Source of the DNA: Pseudomonadota bacterium
GTDB lineage: Bacteria > Pseudomonadota > Alphaproteobacteria > Caulobacterales > Caulobacteraceae
Assembly: GCA_018241995.1 (NCBI GenBank)
Contig: JAFECT010000013.1
Location: 124,001-188,000, forward strand
Reading direction: 5' to 3'
DNA: 64,000 nt
Below are positions 1 through 7,445 of the stretch, piece by piece (the stretch's first letter is position 1; the number at the start of each line of letters is the position of its first letter). Under the pieces are notes generated by a model. It saw only the letters and a program-made list of their open reading frames with translations. It searched no databases and had not been told where the DNA came from. The position numbers and the translations under genes are program-made.

Positions 1-237
1 GACGAGATGCTGTTCTACAGCTCCGACGACGAGCTGGCGGAACAGATCGCGCGCCACGCCAGGGACGGCTTCGCCCGCAAGGCGGTGGCCCGCAAGGGCT
101 GGGCCCGCTACCGCGAGCTGTTCGACAATGCCAGGGTCGCCGCCTACATGCTCGACGTCGTGTTCGACCACCACGATGTCCTGCCCCGCGCCTACCCGGC
201 GGTCGCCGCCGGCCGTCCCCTGCCCCAGGCGGCCTGA
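1..237 (+). CDS. C-terminal end of a glycosyltransferase (5' truncated)
   Basis: The reading frame is open from the first base and ends at TGA 235-237, so only about 78 C-terminal residues are inside the window. The visible part (DEMLFYSSDDELAEQI, then AVARKGWARYRELFDNARVAAYM) matches the end of CgeB-like/GT4 glycosyltransferases. There a short strand plus 'DDELAE' helix closes the nucleotide-sugar domain and a 'G-R-R/Y' helix wraps back over the protein. The catalytic part lies outside, so the sugar and acceptor cannot be stated. The family assignment rests on this tail only and is moderately sure. Confidence 0.6.
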   Translation, partial: DEMLFYSSDDELAEQIARHARDGFARKAVARKGWARYRELFDNARVAAYMLDVVFDHHDVLPRAYPAVAAGRPLPQAA

Positions 238-316
238 TCGACCCTCGATTGCGCCGCGCGGGCGTTGGCGATAACCCTGTTGTCGACGCGATACGCCTTG
301 TGGGGGGCTCTTCGAC

Positions 317-1360
317 ATGTCCAAGCCGATCTACGCCGCGATTCTGGCCCTGGCGCTGGCGGGAGGGCTGACCGTCGCGCCCGCCGCCCTGGCCCAGGCG
401 GCGCCGCACGTGACCGTCGCCGAGCCGCGCGCGGACCTGGGCACGGCGCACAGGGGCGACAAGCTCGACTGGGTTTTCACCCTGAGGAATACCGGCTCCA
501 GTGACCTTGCCATCAAGAGCGTCACCGCCGGCTGCAATTGCACGGCGGCCACCTTCACACCGGTGATCCACCCGGGCCAGACCGGCACGGTCGTGGCTCA
601 CCTCGACACCGCCAGCCTCACAGGCCAGGTCGCCAAGGCGATTGCGGTCGAGACCAACGACCCCGAGACCCCCACGCTCCAGCTGACCCTGATCGCCCTG
701 GTGAAGCCCTATGTGGAGGCCTACCCGGTCGGCTACATCCGCACCAACCTGCTGCAAGGCGACACCGAAAAGCAGTCGGTGACCCTCTGGACCGATGAAG
801 CCGAGCCGTTCGAGATCGTGTCCATCGAATCGCCGGTGGATTGGATCCGTGTCGACAAGCACAAGGCCACCCCCGCCGAGGCTGTGGCCGCGGTCGGTCG
901 CCCGGGCCAGACGCAATACCGACTGGACATCACCGTCGGCGGCCCGGATGCCCGCGTGGGGCCCATCGCCGAGCGCATTCGCATCCGCACCAACTCCAAG
1001 CACCAGCCGGAATATCTGTTCAACGTCTCCGGCGTGATCCGGCCGAGCTATCGCTTCGACCCCCGCAGCGTGAGCTTCGGCGAGGTGGCGCCCAGCGACA
1101 ACGGCGCGCTCCGCGCCATCATGGTGCGCTCGAACAATCTGAAGACGCCGGAGACCTTCGTCGCCACCCGCGCCTCGACCAACGTGCCGGGCCTGAAGGT
1201 CGAGCTCCGCCAGGGCGCCAGCAAGGGCGAGTACGAGGTCAGCCTGCACGTCACCTCGGCCATGAAGCCCGGTCCGTTCGAAGGCGAAGTGAAAATCGAG
1301 ACCAACGATCCGAACAATCCGGTGGCGACCGTGCCGGTGCGAGGCGTGGTCAAGCCCTAG
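317..1360 (+). CDS. Exported DUF1573 domain protein
   Basis: A 347-residue protein with a signal peptide at residues 1-28 (hydrophobic core AAILALALAGG, cleavage near ALAQA). Residues 33-130 are a DUF1573 immunoglobulin-like domain of the type F-x-L-x-N-x-G-x-x-x-L-x-I followed by C73-N-C75 and ending in E-x-N-D-P-E-T-P. A second E-T-N-D-P-N-N-P strand near residue 330 suggests a repeated beta-sandwich at the C-terminus. It probably sits in the periplasm, free or surface-bound. The function of the family is unknown. The gene stands alone and converges on the sulfur-transport genes, with stop codons only 2 bp apart. The start is the ATG that begins the signal peptide. Confidence 0.85.
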   Translation: MSKPIYAAILALALAGGLTVAPAALAQAAPHVTVAEPRADLGTAHRGDKLDWVFTLRNTGSSDLAIKSVTAGCNCTAATFTPVIHPGQTGTVVAHLDTASLTGQVAKAIAVETNDPETPTLQLTLIALVKPYVEAYPVGYIRTNLLQGDTEKQSVTLWTDEAEPFEIVSIESPVDWIRVDKHKATPAEAVAAVGRPGQTQYRLDITVGGPDARVGPIAERIRIRTNSKHQPEYLFNVSGVIRPSYRFDPRSVSFGEVAPSDNGALRAIMVRSNNLKTPETFVATRASTNVPGLKVELRQGASKGEYEVSLHVTSAMKPGPFEGEVKIETNDPNNPVATVPVRGVVKP

Positions 1361-1362
1361 GC

Positions 1363-1803
1363 CTATCCGTCTTCGCGACCGCTCAGCATCCGCGCGACCC
1401 TGGCCGAGGCGAGAAGGCCGGCGACCATCGCCGCCAGGAATGCGACGAGGCCCCAGGACGGGCGGCTCAGAGAGGCCAAGGCCGGGCCGGGGCAGTAGCC
1501 CGACAGGCCCCACCCGACGCCGAAGACGGCCGCGCCGACCAGCAGGGTCCGGTCGACGCCGCCCGCAGCCGCCGGCGCGAAAGCCACCGCCAACAGCGGC
1601 TTGTGCGTGCGCCGCGTCAGGGCGAACGCCGGCGCGGCCAGAGCGAGCGCCCCGATCATGACGAAGGCGAGGCTGGGATCCCAGGCTCGGCCCAGGTCGA
1701 GGAACGCCAGCACCTTGGCCGGGTCTGTCATGCCGCCGACCGCAAGGCCCGCCCCGAACAGCAGACCGGAGCCCAGCCCCGCCAATGCTTGCAGCAGGCG
1801 CAT
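1363..1803 (-). CDS. YeeE/YedE-like membrane protein, C-half (DUF6691 type)
   Basis: A 146-residue protein with about four membrane segments. It corresponds to one half of the two-gene YeeE/YedE sulfur-transport family, whose full-length members import thiosulfate through conserved cysteines. The signature G-W-G-L-S-G-Y-C-P-G-P-A is present with Cys104, and an N-terminal L-F-G-x-G-L-x-V-G-G-M-T-D-P motif is seen at residues 14-28. It is the last gene of the leftward operon, 3 bp after its partner half. In bigR-type operons of other alphaproteobacteria the same pair is proposed to move sulfur species such as sulfide or sulfite. The substrate here is an inference. Confidence 0.85.
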   Translation of the reverse strand: MRLLQALAGLGSGLLFGAGLAVGGMTDPAKVLAFLDLGRAWDPSLAFVMIGALALAAPAFALTRRTHKPLLAVAFAPAAAGGVDRTLLVGAAVFGVGWGLSGYCPGPALASLSRPSWGLVAFLAAMVAGLLASARVARMLSGREDG

Positions 1804-1806
1804 GAC

Positions 1807-2247
1807 TCAGAATCCCAACAGATGGCGAAACACGGTGGCCGTCAGGAAGCCGGCCGCCATGAAGACTCCGGTCGCGGCCAGCGAACGCGGGGAGAGCCGC
1901 GCCACCCCACAGACGCCGTGGCCGCTGGTGCAGCCGTTGGCGAGGCCAGTCCCGAGGCCCACGATGGCTCCGGCGACGATCAGCAGGATCCAGGACGTAG
2001 TCGACGGCTGGATGGGCGCTCGCCCCCACACCGCGCCGACCGCCACAGGGCCGAGCACCAGGCCGACCAGGAACGCCAGGCGCCAGGGCCGCTCGGCGCC
2101 CGGCGTCGATGGCCGCAGGGCCATACTCAGTATGCCGCTGACGCCCGCCACGCGCCCGAGGCCGAACAGAAGAACCCACACCGAGGCGCCGATCAGCGCG
2201 CCGCCGACAAGGCCCTCGACCGGAGTAAAGGCGTCCGAGATCGACAC
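1807..2247 (-). CDS. YeeE/YedE-like membrane protein, N-half
   Basis: A 146-residue integral membrane protein with the signature of the other YeeE/YedE half: N-G-C-T-S-G-H-G-V-C-G, with Cys106 and Cys113, in a membrane-facing loop. The N-terminal G-G-x-L-I-G-A-S-V segment is also typical. It abuts the rhodanese gene (its start is the base after the rhodanese stop) and precedes the second half by 3 bp, so the two are surely co-translated. The two halves presumably assemble into one sulfur-compound channel or transporter. The cysteines are expected to relay thiosulfate or persulfide sulfur, by analogy with characterised YeeE. Confidence 0.88.
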   Translation of the reverse strand: MSISDAFTPVEGLVGGALIGASVWVLLFGLGRVAGVSGILSMALRPSTPGAERPWRLAFLVGLVLGPVAVGAVWGRAPIQPSTTSWILLIVAGAIVGLGTGLANGCTSGHGVCGVARLSPRSLAATGVFMAAGFLTATVFRHLLGF

Positions 2248-2568
2248 TCAGGCCCCTTCGGCGACCGGCAGGCCGGCGGCGCGCCAGCCGTCGATGCCGC
2301 CGCCGAGCAGATAGGCTTCGCATCCGGCCGCCTTGGCCCCCAGCGCCGCGGCGTTCTGCGCCGTGCGCCGGCCGCTGCGGCAGTGGAACACCACCGTCTG
2401 GCCGGCGGCCGCCGGCAGGGGCATGGCCTCGAGCCGCGACAGCGGGAGGTGCGCGGCGCCCGGGATCACGCCGGCGCCGAGCTCATCCTTCTCGCGAATG
2501 TCGATCAGCACCGCGCCTCGGCCAAGCAGGGCGGCGGTTTCGGCGGGGGTCAGGTCTCTTGGGATCAT
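2248..2568 (-). CDS. Single-domain rhodanese sulfurtransferase
   Basis: A 106-residue protein consisting of one rhodanese fold. LIDIRE at 21-26 and the active-site loop C63-R-S-G-R-R-T are intact, so a catalytic persulfide on Cys63 is expected. There is no signal peptide, so it is cytoplasmic. Its start overlaps the last codon of the upstream ArsR-type regulator by 4 bp, and its stop abuts the first YeeE half. In this context it probably moves sulfane sulfur between glutathione persulfide, thiosulfate and sulfite, feeding or draining the neighbouring transporter and dioxygenase. The family is certain; the in vivo donor and acceptor are not. Confidence 0.9.
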   Translation of the reverse strand: MIPRDLTPAETAALLGRGAVLIDIREKDELGAGVIPGAAHLPLSRLEAMPLPAAAGQTVVFHCRSGRRTAQNAAALGAKAAGCEAYLLGGGIDGWRAAGLPVAEGA

Positions 2569-2912
2569 GGCTGCAAGTCCTTTGAGGGCGTCAGGTCGGG
2601 GCAGAAGATGTCCTTCAGGACCGCCAGCACCCGCAGCGCCCGCGCGTCGTCGACCCGGTAGAACAGCGTCTGGGACTCGCGCCGGTAGGTCACGAGCCCG
2701 TCCTCCCGGAGCTTGGCCAGGTGCTGCGACAGGGCCGACTGGCTGAGGTCGACCGCCTCGGCCAGGGCGCTGACCGAGACTTCGCCGCCGGCCAGCAGGT
2801 AGCAGAGCACCATCAGCCGGTTCTCATTGGCCATGGCCTTGAGCAGCTGCGCCGCCTCGGCCGCGCGGGCCTCGAAATCGGCGAGGTTCAGGGTTTCAAA
2901 CGAGCGATCCAT
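2565..2912 (-). CDS. ArsR-family persulfide-sensing repressor (BigR/SqrR type)
   Basis: A winged-helix ArsR protein of 115 residues counted from the ATG at 2912. The helix-turn-helix covers roughly residues 47-80 (SALAEAVDLSQSALSQHLAK), followed by a beta wing. Two cysteines, Cys37 in V-L-C-Y-L-L and Cys104 in D-I-F-C-P-D-L, match the pair that forms a tetrasulfide in the BigR/SqrR/YgaV group. No metal-type CxC is present. An ATG 15 bp upstream lies inside the likely -10 box (TATAAT on the minus strand, 2926-2931), so 2912 is the better start and the mRNA leader would be very short. It heads the leftward operon and faces the persulfide dioxygenase gene. Expected role: repress both arms until persulfide oxidises the cysteines. 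Confidence 0.88.
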   Translation of the reverse strand: MDRSFETLNLADFEARAAEAAQLLKAMANENRLMVLCYLLAGGEVSVSALAEAVDLSQSALSQHLAKLREDGLVTYRRESQTLFYRVDDARALRVLAVLKDIFCPDLTPSKDLQP

Positions 2913-2925
2913 GGCGATCTTATAC

Positions 2926-2961
2926 ATTATACTTGTCTAAATTAGCAAGTGCTAATATATA
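2926..2961. promoter_or_regulatory. Divergent promoters with a palindromic operator
   Basis: A perfect palindrome ATTAGCA-AG-TGCTAAT covers 2941-2956. On the plus strand TTGTCT (2933-2938), a 17-bp spacer and TATATA (2956-2961) would start the dioxygenase mRNA, with the palindrome filling the spacer. On the minus strand TATAAT (2926-2931) with TTAGCA (2950-2955), 18 bp apart, would start the regulator operon, so its -35 box lies inside the palindrome. One bound repressor could therefore block both directions. The stretch is AT-rich against high-GC surroundings, as BigR-type sites are. The operator role is an inference. Confidence 0.7.
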
Positions 2962-2989
2962 GCCGGCAACAGCCACTGTGGAGCTCGGC

Positions 2990-3877
2990 ATGTCCTTGCA
3001 GATCCGCTCGTTCTTCGATCCCGCCACCTACACGGTCAGCCACCTGGTCTGGCGCACCGGCGCCACCGAGGCGGTCACCATCGACCCGGTCCTGGACTTC
3101 GACCCCGCCTCGGGCGTCGTCGAGACCCGCTCCGCCGACCGCATGCTGGAAGCGGCCGACGCCGCGCGCGTGCGCATCGCCTGGGTGCTGGAAACCCACG
3201 CCCACGCCGACCACCTCAGCGCCTCGCGGCACATCAAGGCGCGCACGGGCGCGGCGGTCGGCATCGGCGAGCATATCCAGGCCGTGCAGGCGATCTTCGC
3301 ACCGATGTTCGACGCGACCGACGTGGCGCCCGACGGCCGCGATTTCGACCGCCTGTTCGGCGACGGCGAGCGCATCGAGGTCGACGGCCTCGAAATCGAA
3401 GTGCTGCACACGCCCGGCCACACCCCCGCCGACGTCAGCTATCGCATCGGCGATGCGGTCTTCGTCGGCGACACCCTGTTCATGCCGGACTACGGTACGG
3501 CGCGCGCCGACTTCCCCGGCGGCGATGCGGTCCAGCTCTACCGCTCGATCCGACGCCTGCTCGACCTGCCGCCGCAGACCCGGCTGTTCATGTGCCACGA
3601 CTACAAGGCGCCGGGCCGCGACGACTATGCCTGGGAGACGACGGTGGCGGAGGAGCGCGCGCGCAATATCCACGTGCGCGACGGCGTGGACGAGGCGGAT
3701 TTCGTGGCCATGCGGCGCGCGCGAGACGCGGGCCTGGCGGCCCCGGCTCTGCTGCTGCCGTCGATCCAGGTCAACATCCGTGCCGGTCGGCTGCCGCCCA
3801 AGGCCGCGAACGGCAAGCGATACCTGAAGCTGCCCCTGCGCGCTCGATCCGAACGCGCGGCCGCCCTTCTCGCCTGA
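2990..3877 (+). CDS. Persulfide dioxygenase-like metallo-beta-lactamase-fold protein (ETHE1/Blh type)
   Basis: A 295-residue metallo-beta-lactamase-fold protein. H70-A-H-A-D-H75, H144 in TPGHT, D161 in G-D-T-L-F and H203 in M-C-H-D-Y line the metal site. The two-His-one-Asp pattern and the 'DYGTARADFPGGDA' segment are those of ETHE1/Blh persulfide dioxygenases, which oxidise glutathione persulfide to sulfite using one Fe(II). No rhodanese domain is fused, but a separate rhodanese lies in the divergent operon. ATG 2990 is preceded by GGAG at 2980-2983. A GTG 12 bp earlier is in frame but has no such site. It is followed after 10 bp by a TauE/SafE exporter, which could remove the sulfite produced. 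Confidence 0.87.
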   Translation: MSLQIRSFFDPATYTVSHLVWRTGATEAVTIDPVLDFDPASGVVETRSADRMLEAADAARVRIAWVLETHAHADHLSASRHIKARTGAAVGIGEHIQAVQAIFAPMFDATDVAPDGRDFDRLFGDGERIEVDGLEIEVLHTPGHTPADVSYRIGDAVFVGDTLFMPDYGTARADFPGGDAVQLYRSIRRLLDLPPQTRLFMCHDYKAPGRDDYAWETTVAEERARNIHVRDGVDEADFVAMRRARDAGLAAPALLLPSIQVNIRAGRLPPKAANGKRYLKLPLRARSERAAALLA

Positions 3878-3887
3878 GGCGGCGGCG

Positions 3888-4670
3888 ATGCACCTGCAAG
3901 ACCTGCTCGCCGTGCTGTGCGGAGCCCTGGTGGGCCTGTCGCTCGGCATGATCGGCGGCGGCGGATCGGTCCTCGCCACCCCGCTGCTGCTCTATGTGGT
4001 CGGCGTGCGCGACCCGCACGTGGCCATCGGCACCAGCGCGTCGGCCGTGGCGCTGAACGCCTTCGCCAATCTCGCCCAGCACGCCCGGTCGGGCACGGTG
4101 AAGTGGCCCTGCGCCATCACCTTCGCCCTGTCCGGCGTCGCGGGCGCGCTTCTCGGGTCGACCGCGGGCAAGCTGGTCGACGGGCAGAAGCTGCTGGCCC
4201 TGTTCGCCCTGGTCATGGTCGGGGTCGCCATCTCGATGTTGCGGAACCGATCCGCCGCCGGAGACCCGACCGTGCGCCTGAACGCGCGCATCGCGCCGCG
4301 CCTGATCGCGACGGGTTTCGCCGCCGGGTTGCTGTCCGGCTTCTTCGGCATCGGCGGCGGCTTCCTGATCGTGCCCGGCCTGATGCTGGCGAGCGGCATG
4401 CCGATCCTGAACGCGGTGGGATCGTCGCTCGCATCTGTAGGCGTGTTCGGGACGGCGACGGCGGCGAACTACGCGATCTCGGGCCTGGTTGACTGGCGCG
4501 TCGCCGGCTTCTTCATCGCCGGAGGGATCGTCGGCGGCGCGTTCGGCATGCGCCTGGCCATCCGCCTGGCATCCCAGCGCGCGGCCCTGACTCGGGTCTT
4601 CGCCGCCGTCCTCATCGGCGTGGCGGCTTATGTGCTCTATCGCAGCCTGGGCGCGCTCGGCGTGGTCTGA
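3888..4670 (+). CDS. TauE/SafE-family sulfite/sulfonate exporter
   Basis: A 260-residue protein with about eight membrane helices in the two-repeat TauE/SafE arrangement. The first repeat starts G-L-S-L-G-M-I-G-G-G-G-S-V and the second G-F-F-G-I-G-G-G-F-L-I-V-P, the hallmark glycine-rich re-entrant motifs. It lies 10 bp behind the persulfide dioxygenase and is surely in the same transcript. Members of the family export sulfite or sulfonates. With an upstream enzyme expected to make sulfite, sulfite efflux is the simplest role. The ATG at 3888 is the natural start. Confidence 0.88.
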   Translation: MHLQDLLAVLCGALVGLSLGMIGGGGSVLATPLLLYVVGVRDPHVAIGTSASAVALNAFANLAQHARSGTVKWPCAITFALSGVAGALLGSTAGKLVDGQKLLALFALVMVGVAISMLRNRSAAGDPTVRLNARIAPRLIATGFAAGLLSGFFGIGGGFLIVPGLMLASGMPILNAVGSSLASVGVFGTATAANYAISGLVDWRVAGFFIAGGIVGGAFGMRLAIRLASQRAALTRVFAAVLIGVAAYVLYRSLGALGVV

Positions 4671-4696
4671 CTGCGGTGAAAACTGCGGGAGGTGCG

Positions 4697-5116
4697 TCAA
4701 AGGTCCGCGTCGCGCACCCCGAGCAAGGTGACAGACCGATCCCTCCCACTGCCTCCGAACGCACCAGGCGCCAATGGCTCAGCGCTCAGGCGCATCGACA
4801 GTCCGTCCGCGGTCTCCAGCAGCTGATGGTTGCTGCGCCAGTCCATCACCGCGGTCTTCGCGCCGGCCGTCGGCTGAAACGCGGGCCACTCGCCGGCGCG
4901 CACGTGCGACCGCAGCAGGTCCCAATCTAAGGTGTCGCCATCGACCGGCGCCAGCACCTCCAGCCGCTCCCGATCCCCGTCGTTGTACCGGAACACCAGG
5001 ACCTTCCACCCCTTGCCCCAGGGAGGGCCTGCGGCCGGTGGCGGGTCTTCGTCGGGTGAGGCGCGCAGCGCGTCGGCGGCCTTCCGACGACGACCGAAGA
5101 GTTTGTGAAGGAGCAA
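4697..5116 (-). CDS. Hypothetical protein, 139 aa
   Basis: No family is recognised. The protein starts with a basic segment (HKLFGRRRKAAD) and a proline/acidic linker (DEDPPPAAGPP). A compact beta-rich part follows, containing W-K-V-L-V-F-R-Y-N-D-G-D and W-D-L-L-R-S-H-V-R-A-G-E-W-P-A-F. No signal peptide, membrane segment or catalytic motif stands out. Codon use is normal for the window, and the long alternative frames around it look like shadows. It converges on the TauE/SafE gene and has no close partner upstream. Confidence 0.6.
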   Translation of the reverse strand: MLLHKLFGRRRKAADALRASPDEDPPPAAGPPWGKGWKVLVFRYNDGDRERLEVLAPVDGDTLDWDLLRSHVRAGEWPAFQPTAGAKTAVMDWRSNHQLLETADGLSMRLSAEPLAPGAFGGSGRDRSVTLLGVRDADL

Positions 5117-5323
5117 GATTTCGAACTCTCCGATAGCCTATCGCCCGACGCCGGCGGCCGAACTGCAGCACGGAGGCGTCTGCATACGACACCTGGCGAC
5201 GCGCATATACCGCCTGAGGCGCACGTCCTTGCTTCAAGCCGCCAGGCGCCTCCCTGATCGCCATCGTTTTTGACGGCTCTTGTGAGCGCGCTATCCTTCC
5301 CCCGGAGTACGGAGGGGGACGCC

Positions 5324-6358
5324 ATGCGCCTGCGCCGATGGGGAGCCTTGCTGGCCCTGAGCCTGGGTCTCGCGACACCGGCCTTCGCCGCCAAGCCGCA
5401 CCGGGCGGCGGCGCCCGAAAGCCTGCCGGACCTGACCGCCCGCTGCGCGGAGGGCGCGCGCAGCGGCAAGGCGCTGGACGTGGCCCTGGCCGCCTGCGAC
5501 CGAGCGGTGCGCCTGGATATCGGGCCCGAGGTGCTGCAATCGCGCGGCCTGGTCCTGATGCGCCGAGGCGACGGCCGCGCCGCCCTGGCGGACTTCACCA
5601 CCGCCGTGAGGGCTAAGCCGAACATGGCGAAGGCCCTGTTCGCCATGGGCCTGCTCGAACTCGACCTCGACCGTACCGACGAAGGCTGGAGCGATATCGG
5701 CCGGGCGCGCGCGCTCGATCCCTCGGTGGAGGCGACTCTACGCGACGAAGGCTTCTCGACGCCCTACCGAGGCCCGGCCGCCGCGCCCGAGGGCTGGGAC
5801 GGCGTGCGGCTGGGCATGAGCCTGGCGGAGATACGCGAGACATCGCGCGTTCCGTTCAGCGCGCCCACCGCTACGGATGGGCCGGCCTTCATCCATGCCA
5901 CCGCGCCTGTCCTGGTCGACGGCAAGCCCTACACGGAATCCATCCTGTTCGACGGCAAGGACCACGCCGTCTCGATCAGCCTGACGCGGGACTTCGGCCC
6001 GGCGGTCATGACGCCCGACCAATGCCGCGCGACGTTCGAATCAGCGGTCGCTTATCTGGAGGGGCTCTACGGCCCATTGTCGTTCGCCCATGCCAGGCCC
6101 GGCGGTCTGCAGGAGGAGGCCATCGAGACCCGACGCGTGCCCGGAGCCAGATCCTGGTACGCGATGCGGCGGCCCGCGCCGACCGAGATGATCAAGTCCA
6201 AGGGACTGATGACCCTTCGCAGCTTCGCGGCGCGCACCCAGACCGACAACGCCCTTCTGAACGTGGAGGAAGACTACAATCCGAAGGGCCGGCTCTGCCT
6301 GAAGCTGAACATCACCTTCATGCGCCGGCTGCCGGCCTTGCCGACTGCGCCACGCTGA
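5324..6358 (+). CDS. Exported TPR-containing protein of unknown function
   Basis: A 344-residue secreted protein. ATG 5324 is chosen because GGAGGGGG (5311-5318) precedes it and a good signal peptide follows (residues 1-20, LLALSLGLATPAFA). A TTG further upstream would bury the signal. Residues 50-150 hold two to three TPR-like helix pairs (A-C-D-R-A-V-R-L-D, then A-L-A-D-F-T-T-A-V-R-A-K-P-N). The C-terminal half, from 'GWDGVRLGMSLAEIRE', is a beta-rich domain of unknown type also seen in other envelope proteins as 'G-x-x-L-G-M-S-x-x-E'. Probably periplasmic. Confidence 0.75.
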   Translation: MRLRRWGALLALSLGLATPAFAAKPHRAAAPESLPDLTARCAEGARSGKALDVALAACDRAVRLDIGPEVLQSRGLVLMRRGDGRAALADFTTAVRAKPNMAKALFAMGLLELDLDRTDEGWSDIGRARALDPSVEATLRDEGFSTPYRGPAAAPEGWDGVRLGMSLAEIRETSRVPFSAPTATDGPAFIHATAPVLVDGKPYTESILFDGKDHAVSISLTRDFGPAVMTPDQCRATFESAVAYLEGLYGPLSFAHARPGGLQEEAIETRRVPGARSWYAMRRPAPTEMIKSKGLMTLRSFAARTQTDNALLNVEEDYNPKGRLCLKLNITFMRRLPALPTAPR

Positions 6359-6374
6359 CAATGAAGGGAAGAAG

Positions 6375-6448
6375 TGGCTGGGGAACTAGGACTCGAACCT
6401 AGAATAACGGTACCAAAAACCGGTGTGTTACCATTACACCATTCCCCA
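6375..6448 (-). tRNA. tRNA-Gln (anticodon TTG)
   Basis: On the minus strand a full 74-nt cloverleaf is readable. The acceptor stem TGGGGAA pairs with TTCCCCA. There is a D-arm with GGTAA and an anticodon arm CCGGT-TTTTGGT-ACCGT whose loop gives TTG. The T-arm is CTAGG-TTCGAGT-CCTAG and CCA is encoded (plus-strand tgg 6375-6377). The outermost anticodon-stem pair is a mismatch. A minus-strand promoter is likely: TTGCAA at 6502-6507, 17 bp, then TATCTC at 6479-6484. The gene is divergent from tRNA-Pro. Confidence 0.93.
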
Positions 6449-6560
6449 GCAGGGGTTCCGGCGTCGCCGGAGGCAGGGGAGATAGCGCAACGACTCCGGC
6501 GTTGCAACCGCCCGCAGAAGCTTGTTCCAGAATGCCGCGGAACGGGCTTCAGAAACCCGC

Positions 6561-6589
6561 TTGCGGCCGTCCTGCGACGCCACTATAAG
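6561..6589 (+). promoter_or_regulatory. Predicted sigma-70 promoter of tRNA-Pro
   Basis: TTGCGG at 6561-6566 is followed after 17 bp by TATAAG at 6584-6589, about 15 bp before the mature tRNA 5' end. The start site should fall near 6596, giving a very short 5' leader for processing by RNase P. Confidence 0.6.
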
Positions 6590-6603
6590 GCCCGCTCCCA
6601 AGT

Positions 6604-6680
6604 CGGAGTGTAGCTCAGTCTGGTAGAGCACCGTGTTCGGGACGCGGGGGTCGCAGGTTCGAATCCTGCTACTCCGACCA
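6604..6680 (+). tRNA. tRNA-Pro (anticodon CGG)
   Basis: A 77-nt cloverleaf. The acceptor CGGAGTG pairs with TACTCCG (one G-T pair). The D-arm is GCTCAGTCTGGTAGAGC. The anticodon loop TTCGGGA has anticodon CGG, the T-loop is TTCGAAT, and a CCA end is encoded (6678-6680). A strong hairpin terminator follows 20 bp downstream, so the gene is a single-gene transcription unit. Confidence 0.95.
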
Positions 6681-6699
6681 TTCTTTCCCCGCGAAGAAG

Positions 6700-6722
6700 A
6701 GCCGCCTTCGGGCGGCTTTTTT
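6700..6722 (+). terminator. Intrinsic terminator of tRNA-Pro
   Basis: AGCCGCC-TTCG-GGCGGCT is a 7-bp stem closed by a stable TTCG tetraloop and runs straight into six T residues. It lies between the tRNA and the convergent acetyltransferase gene. Confidence 0.9.
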
Positions 6723-6729
6723 CTTGCTC

Positions 6730-7020
6730 TCAGCCCTTCCAGACCACGTCGGCGCTGTCGGGATGGCGACGCAGCCACATCACCGCATAGCCGCACACCG
6801 GGCGAAGCTGGGTTTCTTCCTCCCTCGCCGCCTGCACCAACGCCTGCATGAACTGACCGGCCGCGCCGGTGTTGCGCAGCTGCGGCTCGGCCTCGACGTG
6901 CAGCACGGCCAGGCGGCCGGGTTCGCGGGCGTAGTCGGCCCAGACCAGACCGCGGCCGCGCTCGTCGTCGATCAGGAGTTCGAAGCGCCGCGCTTCGGCG
7001 TCGTGGGTCAGGGCGCTCAT
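6730..7020 (-). CDS. Small GCN5-like N-acetyltransferase (YjdJ type)
   Basis: A 96-residue protein of the short GCN5-related family in which only the acetyl-CoA half of the fold remains. The order is E-L-L-I-D-D-E, a Y-A-R-E-P-G-R-L strand turn, then H-V-E-A-E-P-Q-L-R-N-T-G-A-A-G-Q-F-M as the pyrophosphate-binding loop, and a terminal C-G-Y-A-V-M-W-L-R-R-H-P. The usual R-G-x-G-x-A signature is degraded here to R-N-T-G-A-A, so acetyl-CoA binding may be weakened. It overlaps the upstream paralogue by 4 bp. Confidence 0.8.
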   Translation of the reverse strand: MSALTHDAEARRFELLIDDERGRGLVWADYAREPGRLAVLHVEAEPQLRNTGAAGQFMQALVQAAREEETQLRPVCGYAVMWLRRHPDSADVVWKG

Positions 7021-7325
7021 GCTGAGGACTGCTCCTGGGCTTCCTGGCGTTCAACGCGCAGCGAGGCCTTCTCCGGGTGCTTGTCGAACCAGTCTACGGC
7101 ATAGGGGCAGCGCGGCTCGATCTTGAGGCCGCGAGCCTGGGCGTCGTCCCAGATCGCGCTCATCAGCTTGCCGGCGAGGCCCCGGCCCCGCGCCGCCGGA
7201 TCGGTCTCGAAGTGGGTCAGGATCAGGCGACCGGGCCCGCGGCGATAGTCGGCGAAGGCGAGGAAGCCCTCCTCCTTCCACTCGAAGCGGGCGGCGTGGT
7301 CGTTGTCGAGGAAGCTCGGGTGCAT
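7017..7325 (-). CDS. Small GCN5-like N-acetyltransferase (YjdJ type), paralogue
   Basis: A 102-residue paralogue of the gene that follows it. The same order is seen: R-F-E-W-K-E-E-G-F-L-A-F-A-D-Y, then P-G-R-L-I-L-T-H-F-E-T-D-P, an intact R-G-R-G-L-A-G-K-L-M loop, and C-P-Y-A-V-D-W-F-D-K-H-P at the end. The intact loop suggests that this copy binds acetyl-CoA. The ATGA overlap with the next gene shows translational coupling and points to a tandem duplication. Substrate unknown. Confidence 0.82.
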   Translation of the reverse strand: MHPSFLDNDHAARFEWKEEGFLAFADYRRGPGRLILTHFETDPAARGRGLAGKLMSAIWDDAQARGLKIEPRCPYAVDWFDKHPEKASLRVERQEAQEQSSA

Positions 7326-7445
7326 GGCGTTCGCTCCTGCGCGGCCAACCCGGTGAGGGACGCGCGCGTTCCCCCTCCCCCGGCGGCCGGTTCGTCGCTA
7401 AGCTGGCCCCGCGCATGGGCCGCCGCAAGGCCGGGGAGACCGCCG

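Noticed and set aside
841..2661. A 600-codon plus-strand frame across the DUF1573 and sulfur genes
   Set aside because: It crosses four real genes in the wrong frame and has a low-complexity Arg/Gly/Gln composition.
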